DNA from: Neurospora intermedia
Lineage: Eukaryota > Ascomycota > Sordariomycetes > Sordariales > Sordariaceae
Assembly: GCA_037102815.1 (NCBI GenBank)
Contig: BTPP01000001.1
Coordinates: forward strand, 6,287,001-6,351,000
Reading direction: 5' to 3'
Length of the DNA: 64,000 nucleotides
Part shown: in pieces, positions 48,530 to 59,907 of the stretch
How positions within the stretch are numbered: the stretch's first letter is position 1
Layout of the letters: each line of letters opens with the position of its first letter
The notes under the pieces: model-generated
Seen by the model: the letters and a program-made list of their open reading frames with translations, nothing else
The model's database searches: none
What the model was told of the DNA's origin: nothing
Program-made: the position numbers and the translations under genes

Positions 48530-49432
48530 GACCGAGATATGTTGTCGGTTGTATAGCTTCCTTCGGAACTCGTGGGGAGGGAAAGATATTCGTGTATGAA
48601 GTTCCCAAAAGACAGACAAGCCCAGATTTTCCAAGGAAAAGAAAAAGATTTGGAAAAAGAGGGTGTAGGACAGAGAAGAATGGTGAAATTGGAAATTCAG
48701 GGTCCAACTCGAACCACTTTCTTCAGTACCTAGCACCACGCTGCCAACGCCCACTCTCGTCCCGATCTCCTTATCTGTCTGTTTACTTGTACACGCGGGG
48801 GACCCACCTGGACAACCACCTCCACGCACCGCAGGCAGTGGCAACCAAGCCTGGAGCGTCTTGGCGAACGGTGGGCATCCAGGGGTACCTAGTTCGACAG
48901 TGGACGAACAGTGGACAGTCCAGTGGTTCACCGCTGTCCCACGCAGTCAATATTCGCCCCCGTGGATGGAGGTACAGACGAGAATGGCCCAAGCTCCTGG
49001 GCTGCCCACTGCAGTTGGTTGCTGTGCCCCCTGAGATGCCATACCCCTGAAATATCCAAACAGTTGGTTGTCGTCTCGGTGGTTCATCGAGTGGTGATCT
49101 GATATGTACCCGACATCATGCCAGCAAAAGTAGAAAGTGGTTCGGTTCTAAGCTAGAGGTTTTTGTTACAGGCTCAAAGCCACTGTGTTTACTATATAAC
49201 ACATGATGGCCTTCTTTTAACTTGTCTCATCGATTGAGGATTTTGCAGACGAAGGTAATAAGTATGTTCATCATTCGTTGGCTTGAAGTCATCACGAAAA
49301 GGTTGTTGGACTGTGTAGATCCTCAAACATCAACTGAGACAGGCTCAAGTCGAAACCCAATGGCATTAGATTTCTATTAACTTGTATCATATAGTCGGCA
49401 CATAAATTCTATATAAAATCAACCCGCCTGCT
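48530..49432. other. region upstream of the desaturase, 3' of the DnaJ gene
   Basis: Promoter and leader of the desaturase next to 48530, then spacer and the DnaJ 3' UTR. No further gene supported. Confidence 0.55.
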
Positions 49433-50795
49433 CTATAACTCCTCATGCTCGTGCCCCTCATGATCATGATCATGATCATGATCATGCATCACTGGCTGAT
49501 CAGGCCTCCCGCTGTCCTTGTGTAGGTCAACGCCAATCTTCCCCCTCCACTTTTCAAATAACTCCCGGAACTCCTTCTCCATATCGCTTTCCATCTGGTC
49601 TGGCAGCACCACTGCATACTCGACGTAGAGGTTTCCGTATTCCGTCTGGTGGTAAACGCTGTCTCCGTGCTCATGCCACTTGGGCATACCCTCGCCTGGT
49701 ATCGTATCAACCTGACCGGGCTGTACCACCTCGCCTTGTTTCCTTCCCAGCCTAACCACATGTCCATCCAGATGTGTAACGTTTCTTGTCCAGTCACCCA
49801 TCCACGCCTCCCGGAGGCTGATAATCTCTTTCCAGAACAAGTCGTCACCCTTCCTCCTAAAGTAGATACCGTCGAGGTGATTCGGGTTGTTTTCCTCAGG
49901 GTTTGGACTTGGCTCCTTCTCCACGACAGTAACGATTAGATCACCGGCAACATGATCCGGGCTCTCGTCCGCCTCGTTCTCGTATACGATCCTTGACCCT
50001 TCGGCCATACCACGCTCAACCTTCACTTCGACCGACGCCAACTTGCGTATTACCCTCGTTCCCTGGCACACAGGGCACTTGTGCTTGATGCTCTTGCCCT
50101 TTCCGCCGCACTTGTCGCACTGCATCTGCATTTGCTGGATCATGCCCGGCGCCAGTTGGTGTCTAACGATGCGAATACCGTGGCCACCACAGGCGTCGCA
50201 GGTATCGACATGTTTATCCGCCGCTCCCGTGCCCTCACACTCCTCGCAGATCTGTTGCTTTTCCCATAGGAACTCGGTGGTGTGCCCGTTGTAGAAATCG
50301 ACGAGGGGGATGCCGACTTTGAGCTCGACGTTGGGACCGCGTCGCTGGCCGGGCTGGTTGCCAAAGTGACCGCCGCCGCCGAAGAAACGGGAGAAAAGAT
50401 CAAAGGGGTCGTGGTGTTGGCCGCCGCCTTGCTTGCGCTGCTTGAGGCCGTCGTAACCATATTGGTCGTAGATCTTGCGGGATTCGGGGTCGATGAGGGC
50501 TTCGTAAGCTTCCGAGACTTCGACGAACTTGTCGTGGGCTGTTGAGTCGCCTCTGTTGGAAGTGATTGTTAGTGGGTGACCATCGGGAAGGGGGAGGGTT
50601 GGGAGGCAGAGATAGATGGAGAACGTACGGGTTCTTGTCGGGATGGTATTTCTTGGACAATTGGCGGTAGGCCGACTTGATCTGCTTGTCTGAGGCCTGC
50701 TTATCGAGGCCGAGAACCTTGTAGTAGTCTTCGACACCAAGTGCAAACTGCGCAAGTGTTAAGAGAGCCAACAAGGCTCCCTTTTTGAACCACAT
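49433..50795 (-). CDS. ER-lumenal DnaJ co-chaperone (Scj1/ERdj3-like)
   Basis: Type I J-protein that stimulates the Hsp70 BiP/Kar2 during folding and degradation of secretory proteins. Two exons, 50795-50629 and 50552-49433, 428 residues. A cleavable signal peptide ([17 protein letters not shown]) precedes the J domain (DYYKVLGL to [13 protein letters not shown] present). Then a Gly/Phe segment (FFGGGGHFG) and four C-x2-C-x-G-x zinc motifs ([32 protein letters not shown], about residues 160-220), followed by the substrate-binding domains. The tail is a His/Asp repeat ending HEEL, an ER-retention signal of the HDEL class, which fixes the lumenal location. Divergent from the prp2 gene. Confidence 0.93.
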
Positions 50796-51386
50796 GGTGA
50801 GCTCTGTCGCTGTGTGCTGGAGTAGACGGTGTCCGGAACAAGATTGATTAATCAACAGTAAGAAAGATCAAGTAAAGAACGACTAGAATTATACTAGAGT
50901 GTCGAGGGCATTCCACGTCAATGACCGACGTGGTGACTGCGAAAAGTGTCACGATGGGGGAATTAGGTTGTCGAGGCCAAAAAGGTACCTGGAAGTATGG
51001 AAGATTCCACTTATACATTTCAAGTTGGCGATAAACAGCAGTCCAGCGCCAGATAATGCCACCTGGTCGCTACCAAAGCATGTTAGCTGATTGGACGGAA
51101 GGAATCACCGAACCCCTGGTCGCTGAAGCTCAAGCACATGCCTAGTGTAACCCCCCGGGGCAAGCTGAACGTAGCGGGACGAGACAGTGCAACAGGCCGA
51201 TAAGATAAGGATTTCAGTGCTTGGTTACTGTCGAGTGTCGACAGTTTAGTGATGCCTTCGTCCAACTGAAGGTTCCCTTCTCAGTTTCCATGTTCGCCTC
51301 CCATCCCAGGCAGGGCATCACCAACCAAATCTGGTCAACAAACATAGAGTCACTGTCGCAGTTGGCTGAACAAATACACCGCAGCA
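50796..51386. promoter_or_regulatory. divergent promoter region DnaJ / prp2
   Basis: 591 bp between two facing start codons. Contains both promoters; no recognisable unfolded-protein-response element was assigned. Confidence 0.5.
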
Positions 51387-54140
51387 ATGGCGTCAAAACG
51401 ATATGCTTTCGTCCCCATGGACGACGAGCCTGCTGCTCCATCCAAGAGCGACAGGAAAGATCGAGACAGAGACAGCAAAAGGGACAGGAAACGCGATCGA
51501 TCCAGGTCGCCGCGCCGACACAAGAGCAGGCGACCCGATGACAACGACTCTACCCGACGCCGGTCCCGTTCACGATCACCACGCAAGGACGACAGCCGAT
51601 CAGACTCGAGACGCGATCGCGAAGACCCCAAGATGTCAGATCTCCGACTCAAGTCCCGATACGACTACCTGAAGAAGAGAGAGGCCGAGAAGCTTGCCCT
51701 CCTACGAAAACAAGTCGCTGAGGAAACGGCCGAGTTGCGATCTGGTGTACGCCTGTCTGAAAAGGAAAAAGCCGAATTTGCAAGAAACCGGGAAATTCTA
51801 CGTCTGGCCGAGGAGCGAGCACGCATTGACGATTACCAAGACGGCTACCGCCTACCGGACCAATATGGCACCGACACCAAGAAGAAAGAGGAGGCTCTAT
51901 ACCAGCGCCACGTCGAGAGAGACGAGTACGGAAACGAAAAGATGGTTACCGAATACGACGAGTGGGAGCGCGAGCAGACCGTCAAGGCCAAGGCGCAAAT
52001 CGCATCGCGAGGCGAGCGTGAAGATGGGGGAGAATACGACTTCTTGCTGGACGAGGATGCCATCAACTTTGTCCGTGATGCTGCGGCCAAGTTTATACAA
52101 CCGACCGACGGCCTGACGCCGGAGCAGAGGATCTTAAAGGAAAAGATCGAGGCGGCCGAGAGAGCGGCCAAGTCGATACAAGAAGTGCGCAAGAGTCTTC
52201 CCGTCTATGCTTACCGAGATGCTTTTCTGGATGCCATCAAGGAGTACCAGGTTCTTATCCTTGTTGGTGAGACGGGTTCGGGAAAGACCACACAAATACC
52301 CCAATACCTCCACGAGGCTGGATATACCGAGGGCGGCATGAAGGTTGCCTGCACCCAGCCGCGTCGTGTTGCTGCCATGAGTGTTGCCGCTCGTGTGGCT
52401 GATGAAATGGGAGTTAAGGTTGGAAGGGAGGTCGGTTACTCGATCCGTTTCGAGGACTGTACAAGCGACAAGACCATTCTCAAGTACATGACGGATGGTA
52501 TGCTTCTGAGGGAAATGGTCACGTCGCCAACACTGGAGGGTTACTCGGCCATCATGATCGACGAAGCCCACGAGAGAACAGTCCATACCGATATTCTACT
52601 AGCTCTCATCAAGGATCTCACGAGGGCGAGGCCGGATTTGAAGCTCATCATTTCTTCTGCTACACTTAACGCCGAGAAGTTCAGCACGTACTTTGATGAT
52701 GCACCCATCTTCAACGTGCCCGGTCGTGTCCATCCGGTCGACGTATACTATACTTCAGCACCAGAGAGTAACTACCTAGAAGCCAGCTTGGTGACGGTCT
52801 TCCAGATCCATGCTACACAGCCAGAGGGCGGTATCCTAGTGTTCCTCACTGGTCAAGAGGAGATTGATAAGGCGTGCGAACGAGTGGAAGAGATCAAAAA
52901 GAAACTGGGGGGTCGAGTACCCGAAATCATACCTCTACCCATCTACGCCAACATGCCCTCGGAACTGCAGGCCAAGATCTTTGAGCCGACACCACCAGGG
53001 GCTAGAAAGGTGGTCTTCTCGACCAACATTGCCGAAACATCCCTTACCATTGACGGTATCGTCTATGTCATCGACTGCGGCTACGTCAAGGAGAACACCT
53101 TTAGTCCCGTCGGCACAACAGGACAGTCCACGCTCGCCGTTGTACCGTGCTCACGAGCCGCTGCGAACCAGCGTATGGGTCGTGCCGGTCGTGTCCGTCC
53201 CGGCAAATGCTTCCGTCTCTACACCAAATTCGCCTACCTCTCTGAAATGGACGAGTCACCGACACCCGAAATCCAACGAACCTCGTTATCGAGCGTTGTC
53301 CTCCAACTCAAAGCGCTCGGTATCGAGGATCTTTTGGGTTTCGACTTCCTCGACCCCCCACCAACCGAACTCCTCATCAAGTCCCTCAACATGCTCTACG
53401 CCTTGGGAGCCCTCAACTCCGCCGGCCAACTTACCCGCGTCGGCCGGCAAATGGGCGAATTCCCTGCCGAACCCATGCTAGCCAAGGCGCTCATCGCTGC
53501 CACGGCCGAGGGCTGCGTCGACGAGATGCTCACCATCGTGTCCATGCTCGGCGAAGTAGCCACTCTGTTCTTCCGCCCCAAGGACAAGAAGGTGCACGCC
53601 GATAGCGCGCGCGCCCGCTTCACTGTCAAGGATGGCGGCGACCACTTGACGCTCTTGAATGTCTACAACCAATGGGTTGACGCCGATTACTCCCCTATCT
53701 GGGCCAAGGAGAACTTCCTCACCCAGCGTTCGCTCACCCGCGCCCGTGACGTGCGCGACCAACTCGCCAAGCTGTGCGATCGTGTGTTGGAAGGGTCAAC
53801 ATCTACCTGCGGCGGAGTCTCCAATATGCAACCCATTCTACGGGCGCTCACAGCAGCCTTCTTCCTCAATGCCGCCAGGCTAAATAGAGGCGGAGACGGA
53901 TACAGGACGCTGAAGAACAACATGACGGTGTATGTGCACCCGAGCTCGGTGGTCAAGGGGATGGACCCACCACCAAAGGTGATCATTTATCATGAGCTGG
54001 TGGTGACGACGAAGGAGTTTGTCAGGAGTGTGATCCCGATTGACCCGAAGTGGCTGACCGAGTTTGGTGGGCACTATTACGATGCTAAGGATGTGGAGAG
54101 TATGACGGTGAAGAAATTGCCTAAGGAGAGGAAATACTGA
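51387..54140 (+). CDS. prp2: spliceosomal DEAH-box RNA helicase Prp2/DHX16 (S. pombe Cdc28)
   Basis: ATP-dependent helicase that activates the spliceosome before the first transesterification, together with Spp2. One exon, 917 residues. An Arg/Ser/Asp-rich start (RSRSPRRHKS) and the DHX16-type N-terminal part (QVAEETAELRSGVRLSEKE, DEYGNEKMVTEYDEWE) separate it from Prp16, Prp22 and Prp43. Helicase motifs: GETGSGKTTQIPQ (I), TQPRRVAA (Ia), DEAH (II), SSATL (III), FLTGQEEID (IV), STNIAETSLTIDG (V) and QRMGRAGRVRPG (VI), followed by the winged-helix, ratchet and OB-fold regions to about residue 900. No introns, unusual among the larger genes here. Confidence 0.95.
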   Translation: MASKRYAFVPMDDEPAAPSKSDRKDRDRDSKRDRKRDRSRSPRRHKSRRPDDNDSTRRRSRSRSPRKDDSRSDSRRDREDPKMSDLRLKSRYDYLKKREAEKLALLRKQVAEETAELRSGVRLSEKEKAEFARNREILRLAEERARIDDYQDGYRLPDQYGTDTKKKEEALYQRHVERDEYGNEKMVTEYDEWEREQTVKAKAQIASRGEREDGGEYDFLLDEDAINFVRDAAAKFIQPTDGLTPEQRILKEKIEAAERAAKSIQEVRKSLPVYAYRDAFLDAIKEYQVLILVGETGSGKTTQIPQYLHEAGYTEGGMKVACTQPRRVAAMSVAARVADEMGVKVGREVGYSIRFEDCTSDKTILKYMTDGMLLREMVTSPTLEGYSAIMIDEAHERTVHTDILLALIKDLTRARPDLKLIISSATLNAEKFSTYFDDAPIFNVPGRVHPVDVYYTSAPESNYLEASLVTVFQIHATQPEGGILVFLTGQEEIDKACERVEEIKKKLGGRVPEIIPLPIYANMPSELQAKIFEPTPPGARKVVFSTNIAETSLTIDGIVYVIDCGYVKENTFSPVGTTGQSTLAVVPCSRAAANQRMGRAGRVRPGKCFRLYTKFAYLSEMDESPTPEIQRTSLSSVVLQLKALGIEDLLGFDFLDPPPTELLIKSLNMLYALGALNSAGQLTRVGRQMGEFPAEPMLAKALIAATAEGCVDEMLTIVSMLGEVATLFFRPKDKKVHADSARARFTVKDGGDHLTLLNVYNQWVDADYSPIWAKENFLTQRSLTRARDVRDQLAKLCDRVLEGSTSTCGGVSNMQPILRALTAAFFLNAARLNRGGDGYRTLKNNMTVYVHPSSVVKGMDPPPKVIIYHELVVTTKEFVRSVIPIDPKWLTEFGGHYYDAKDVESMTVKKLPKERKY

Positions 54141-54659
54141 TGGGTAGGAATGGTAGTGAGTAGTTGGGAATTGTCTTATTGTTTACCAAAAAGCGAATGG
54201 CATATGGGAGGATGGCGTTTGGAGCGTTTTGGGATATCTCTTTGGTCAGATTAGGGGTTTGTTTACTTGCGACTGTATTTGGTAGCTGCTGGTGATCAGT
54301 ACTCATCAACTCACGCACAGTTGTATCAAAGCAATGAAAACATGATAACAATACGCGATGGAACTTGGCAGTAAAAGCAACCAACACGTTAAGGTCCTTT
54401 CCAGGTGAAATCACGTCTTCCATATCTCGGTCGGACTTCTCACAGACCACAGCTTACAAAGCCAGAGATACCAAATTTCGCCCCACCATTCTCATCCAAC
54501 CCCACTAAAACTTCTCATTGTTGCTTCATCACCATATCGTCAACACCACTCATACATCAACCAGACAGTCAAACCTTTTGGTCAAACTCGTGCGTATACC
54601 GCATCTACAACCAAATACCAATCCTGTACATCCAATCCAAACCAAACAACACACACAAA
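54141..54659. promoter_or_regulatory. spacer between prp2 and lto1
   Basis: 519 bp in tandem orientation: prp2 3' UTR, then promoter and leader of the next gene (CA-rich just before the ATG). Confidence 0.5.
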
Positions 54660-54938
54660 ATGGCATCATCCCACACCCACCAACCACCACCAAACGTCGA
54701 TGACCCCTTCGACTTTGAAAACTCCCTCCTCAACCTCGAGGAAGATTTCTACCAACAAGGCTACGCCCAAGGCGTCTCCGACGGCGCCAAGGCCGGCCGC
54801 ACCGAAGGCCGCCAGCTCGGCTTGGAAAAGGGGTTCCAGAAGTTTGTCCAGAGCGGCCGGTTGCATGGCCGAGCCATTGTCTGGGCGAATCGGTTACCGT
54901 CCAAGCAGGACGTGCGCCGTCGTCATCATCTCCTTCTT

Positions 54939-54969
<31 letters not shown>

Positions 54970-55481
54970 CATCACAACAACCTCAGAGTTTGAGTCAGAG
55001 TTCGAGTCAGGAGGAGCAAAGTCAGAACCAGAGTGAAAGTCAAAAAGTGGAAGACACCCTGGAAAAGTTGAATCTGGATGGAACCAACACCAACACCAAC
55101 AAACCCGAGTCGACAGAAAAGAAGAAGGAAGAGCTACGCCCCTTACCAAACAACGCCCGTCTAGAAAAACATGTCTCTACTCTCTTTGCGCTGGTCGAGA
55201 CGGACACGCTAGCGAAAGAAAACACGGACGAGGCAGTGAATGATTTTGATGATCGATTGAAGAGGGCGCAGGGGAAGGCCAAGATTGTGGAGAGGATGGT
55301 GGGAGAAATCTCGGAGAGGAAGAGGGCGAATCCTCCGGCGGCGGCGGCGGCGGCGGAGGGTGGGGGGGCTGGTGAGGGTTCTGGGACTGGAGCAGGGACG
55401 GGGACGGGAGTCGGGGCTGGAGCTGTAGCAGGGACGCCGATTGCGGGTGTGGATTTGGGGAGGATTGGGAATGAGGTTTAG
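54660..55481 (+). CDS. lto1: Lto1/ORAOV1-like protein (Yae1-Lto1 family)
   Basis: In yeast, Yae1 and Lto1 form an adaptor that brings the Fe-S targeting complex to the ABC protein Rli1, needed for ribosome function. Single exon, 273 residues. Residues about 29-58 have the family motif DFYQQGYAQGVSDGAKAG followed by further G-x3-G steps, the deca-GX3 signature. After a short conserved part (LEKGFQKFVQSGRLHGRA) come a polyglutamine run (CAG repeat), Ser/Gln-rich spacer, a helical acidic stretch and a Gly/Ala tail. The tail is much longer than in yeast Lto1 (about 160 residues), mostly from low-complexity sequence. Start chosen at the ATG after a CA-rich leader. Confidence 0.8.
54939..54967. repeat. 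(CAG)n coding polyglutamine
   Basis: Nine to ten CAG units inside lto1. Confidence 0.9.
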
Positions 55482-55959
55482 AATGAGGAGTTGAGCTGGG
55501 TTATTGGTAAGCAAGAGTGATGAGGAAATGGGAGATTGGGAGGCGAAGGAGGCTATATAGGGGGGAAGAAAAGGTTTGAGATGCTGGGGATGTGGTCTCG
55601 GGACTTGGGGTCATGGGCATAGAGGTTTTGAGGACGGGAGGTATCACTTTGGAAGTGAAGAAGAGGGCAGAATACAGTGCTGAAGGGTTGGATATTTCAC
55701 TCTCATATCTCGGTCGTGGCCGAAACTTCAGTCAGTCACTCTTGAAAACCATATTTCCCTTTGGACGTTCAATGCCATATTCTAAGCAAAGTCTATACGT
55801 TCCATCTACCGCTTGCTTGCTTGCCTGCTATGTACACCAGCCCGAACGTATCTGGTCTCTGTGGTCTTGTTCTGTCTGTTGTTATCTCTCCATCAAAGGT
55901 TCTGTGGTCCCTTTTAGCTCATGTGTCCTGCTCACAAGCTCATCTCACTTTTCTTCCAC
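55482..55959. other. convergent spacer between lto1 and nuo-21.3
   Basis: 478 bp with the two 3' UTRs; no gene supported. Confidence 0.6.
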
Positions 55960-56826
55960 TTAAGAGAACGACCTGCAAGGGTAGCTAAATCATCACCACT
56001 GTTAGCACCATTCCTTTCCCAATCCAAACACACTTTCCCCTTCAGGGAACCAAGAATGAAACAAAATACTCACGCCTCGGAATAAGAAGGCTCCTCAGCC
56101 AACTGATACTTGTAAACATCCCACTTGCCGCCCTCCCCCAGCTTCTCACCACTAGGCAACGGCGGCAGACCTCCCGTCTCCGCCAACACAAGCTTACCAG
56201 CCTCCACACCGGTTCCCTCAAAGTACTTGGCCAAACCACCCGTCTTGCCAGCCTCCTGCGCCGCAACCAGCTGCTTGCTCCCGTTCTCGCCCACCAGCTC
56301 GACACGGGGGTGGCTCGCGCTTCCGACACTAAGCAGAGCAACGGCCTCGGCCTGGCCCACCACGCTCAGGCGCGGGTAGTTGCGCCGGGCGTCGCGCTTC
56401 CAGTACGGGTTGTCGGCAATGTCGCCGGCTGGAATGGTGACGGGATCGTCGTAGGCCAAGGGGTCGAGGGAGCCGGGAGATGGGTTGCGGTTGTAGGGGA
56501 CCAAGGGAACGCCGTTGGATCGGTTAGGGTCGATGGCGAAGGCGCGGCGGATGCGCTCCCAGACGCCGACGGATTGGACAGTGTATTTCTGGAGGGGGTG
56601 GGCAAAGGGTAAGGTGTTAGTGGTATGTAGCTATCGCTAGTAGTGGAGACGTAGGGACATGAGTCGGGTCGGGGACTTTGGATATCGTAGCGCAACCTCT
56701 CAAAGTGGAAGGTGTGCTGATTGTGAAATGCGATTGGAAATACGAAACTGGGGAACTCACCTGGCTGACGGGCACAACGCCGCCTGCGGTGGTCTTGACC
56801 ACGCCGGTGACGACTTTGGAAGCCAT
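55960..56826 (-). CDS. nuo-21.3: NADH:ubiquinone oxidoreductase 21.3-kDa subunit (complex I accessory)
   Basis: Accessory subunit of mitochondrial complex I. Three exons: 56826-56761, 56588-56074 and 55984-55960, 201 residues (about 21 kDa). It begins MASKVVTGVVKTTAGGVVPV and continues with KYTVQSVGVWERIRRAFAID; the last exon of 25 nt adds YPCRSFS. Length and sequence agree with my recollection of the Neurospora crassa 21.3-kDa subunit related to Yarrowia NUZM; this comes from memory, not from a search. No cleavable presequence is evident. The gene is divergent from the peroxiredoxin gene, 1.29 kb away. Confidence 0.82.
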
Positions 56827-58114
56827 GGTGGCGGCTGTAGAACCCGTTTGTTATCGTGGTGTAAGTGAACGACGACAGAGGTGTGGATTCCGAGGGACGG
56901 GGACCACCAAGGATGATGGAGTTCGTGATGCTCTCACACTGCAAGTTGCCAAACGGGAGCTTGGGCCGACAGGCAGGTGACAGGAACAGCTCTGGCGGCT
57001 GTCATGCTAATGTGCGACAACGTTGACGTTGGTCCAGTGACGCACGGGCCATTCTTTGTGTCTTGTCTGTCCGTCTCTGGTTCAACGAACGGCATCCACC
57101 AACAACATCCACACTGCCGCCGGCCGCGTCGTTCCAGAAAAGAGAAGAGAAGCACGAGAACAAGTTCGGGACCCCGGATCCAGTTCGGCTCCCCTTTCCT
57201 GGCCCCTCCTCCCACTCTTCCCTTTGCGGGTTACGACATGGCGTCAGTCCACATGACCTAAGGATTTGGGAGTGCTGAGATGAGGGCCTTCCCTCATCAA
57301 ATGCTGTACACAACACGTTGACTGGACTGGACTGTAAAGTTGAAAGGGTACGAGATGTAATTACACTACACACGAGAACTGATAATGTTCTATCTCCAGA
57401 GAGAGAGGATCCCCAACTTAGTAATCCACTCACTACCCACCATACGTTAGGTTGCCCCAGAGTGTGCAAATAACGACGGGAACTGTACGTACGCCATCCG
57501 TTATGTCAGTGTGGCATCCGAGTTCCATGTACTCACTGGATGCTATACCCCAGCTGTTGGAGCTATACCTGCCAGCCAACTTAGACTATCCCAGTGTCTC
57601 AAGTCACCCCTAGCTGGACGTGTTACGCGATCATCCTCCATCCAGACCCTCTTTTCCTGTTTCTAAGCTCTCTTCTCTTTTGTGCCCACAGAGCGACTAG
57701 AGACAGTACAGGTGGGTGCAGGTACAGACACAGACAGGCACACTGCCAACCGAAGTGCCTCCCGTCTGCTCCTCTGCTCTCGAGCCCGCTCCTCGCTCGA
57801 GCTTCACCGCGTGTGCTTCCTGATTGGTCGGAGCTTTGCGCAACCACCTTCAACGTCCTGTCCTGTTTACAACGACACCTCTTTTCTTCCATCTTTTCTT
57901 CCTTTTCTCTTTCTTCTCTCTCCCATTCATCTCACCTTCTTTCACCATTCTCTCATCAACTCTCAACCGTATCTTGGTCGCATACATCCGGCGACCACAC
58001 CACTTACACAACCATCAGCCCTCTATAGCTATTTGTCCCCTTTCTCTTACACACGCGTGTAAGCTCCCATTTCCAACCCTCACCCGCGCAAACTCCACAA
58101 AGACAACCGTCACC
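56827..58114. promoter_or_regulatory. divergent region nuo-21.3 / peroxiredoxin
   Basis: 1.29 kb between facing start codons. The part before the peroxiredoxin ATG (57850-58114) is a CT-rich leader. Other frames (57594-58062) are leader shadows without coding evidence. Confidence 0.5.
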
Positions 58115-59907
58115 ATGCCCGTTGAGCTTCGCAAGCGCAAGGCCCCGCCTCCGCCTCCCGCGCCGGTGAAGAAGCGGGCCACCAAAGCCACCAAGGCCGC
58201 CGCCAAGGCCAAGGAACAAGTCGAGGACGTCGCCTCCAAGGCTGCCGAAACCGTTTCCAAGGCCGCTGAGGTCGCCACCGAGACCGCTACCGCCGCTGCC
58301 CAGACGGCTGCCGAAGCCGTTGCCAACGGCGCTGCGAAGGCGGCTACGGCTCTGGCCGGCAACCCCAAGGTTGGCGATCTCATCGACCTGGACAACTTTG
58401 GCGGTGAGGTTGAGACCAATGACGGCACCAAGACCAGCTTGAAGAAGCTCGTTGAGGAGAGCAAGGCTGGTGTGGTGTTGTTTACTTATCCCAAGGCTTC
58501 TACCCCTGGCTGTAAGTTATCCACTTCTCCGCTGCTTTTGTACACTTTGACATCATGAAAGACATGAGTTTTGCAATGTTTGCGCTTCACAAAGAGCTCG
58601 GATAGGATAGCTCAAGAAAGCTTCCCATTCGCTCACGTCACACACACCGCACGCAACCTCTCATTTCATTGGCTTCATGTTCATTCAACTCCCATTTGTC
58701 AATTCATCATCCAGCCAACACCCACCCCTTTGTAATGCATGCTGCGTTAGCCATGTCTTGTATTATTTTTTTTTTCTTGAAGCGGGCAGGCGGTATAACT
58801 CTCCGGCGTTATACGTAGCCCACTTACACGCGTTCCCAATGCCCCCTCCCTGTCCAATCACCATCATTTCCTCGGCACCAACTATCGGGATTCGTCCAAA
58901 GAGAAACCCGCAAAACCATCATCACCACCACCACAAGAGGAGAACCAATAACTAACAATGACGAAAAAGGCACGCGGCAAGTCTGTCTCTTCCGCGACTC
59001 GTACACCGCCCTCTCCTCCGCCACCGGCCTCTCCATCTACGGTCTCTCCTCTGACTCTCCAAAGGCCAACACCACCTTTAAGGAGAAGCAGAAGCTCCCT
59101 TACCCCTTGCTGTGCGATCCCTCGTACGCCTTGATCGGCGCCATCGGCCTCAAGAAGGCTCCCAAGGGCACCACCCGCGGCGTCTTTGTCGTGGACAAGC
59201 AAGGCAAAGTCCTGGCTGCTGAGGCCGGTGGCCCCGAGGCGACGGTCAAGGTGGTGGAGAGGGTGGTGAGTGAGATGGGGGAGGAGGGCAAGACTGAGAA
59301 GAAGGAGGAAGAGGAGGAGGCGGAGGAGGGTGAGGGTGAGAAGAAGGAGGGCGAGGAGAAAGAGAAGGCCGAAAAGGACGAGGCTAAGGAGGAGAAGGGT
59401 GAGGAAAAGAAGGAGGATAAGGCTGAGGCCAAGGAAAGTGAGGAAAAGGCTGAGGCTAAGGAAAGTGAGGAGAAGAAGGATGAAAAGGACGAGGCCGAAG
59501 CCGCAGGGAAGAAGGATGAAAAGAAGGATGAGAAGGACGAAACCGAGGCCGCAGAGAAAAAGGATGAAAAGAAGGATGAAAAGGAAGAAACCAAGGCCGA
59601 AGAGAAGAAGGAGGAGCAGGACAAGGACTCCGAGACCAAGGACGACGACGAGAAGAAGGCGGAAAAGAAGGATGCCGCCACCGAGGAGGAGGAGAAGAAG
59701 AAGGAGGAGGATACAACAAACGGCGAGAAGAAGGACGAGAAGAAGACCGAGGAAGAGAAGAAGTCTGATGACGACAAGGCCGAGGATAAGAAGGAGGACA
59801 AGGAGGCTGAGGAGGAAAAGAAGGACGAGAAGAAGGATGAAAAGACAGAAGAGAAGGAGAAGGAGAAGGAGAAGGAGAAGGAAGATACCGAGATGAAGGA
59901 CGCATAA
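58115..59907 (+). CDS. PrxQ/Bcp-type peroxiredoxin with Ala-rich head and Lys-Glu-rich tail
   Basis: Thiol peroxidase that reduces hydrogen and alkyl peroxides. Two exons, 58115-58511 and 58970-59907, 444 residues. The AhpC/TSA core covers about residues 85-235: LFTYPKASTPGCTRQVCLF has the peroxidatic Cys 133 and a resolving Cys five residues later, as in PrxQ/Bcp enzymes (yeast nuclear Dot5). The head carries a basic patch (RKRKAPPPPPAPVKKRA) that could be a nuclear signal, then an Ala-rich helical repeat (KAAETVSKAAEVATETA). The last 200 residues are almost only Lys, Glu, Asp and Ala in short repeats (EKKDEKKDEKDE), unlike usual PrxQ, which ends after the core. The 458-nt intron, long for this window, splits the codon of Cys 133. 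Confidence 0.88.
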
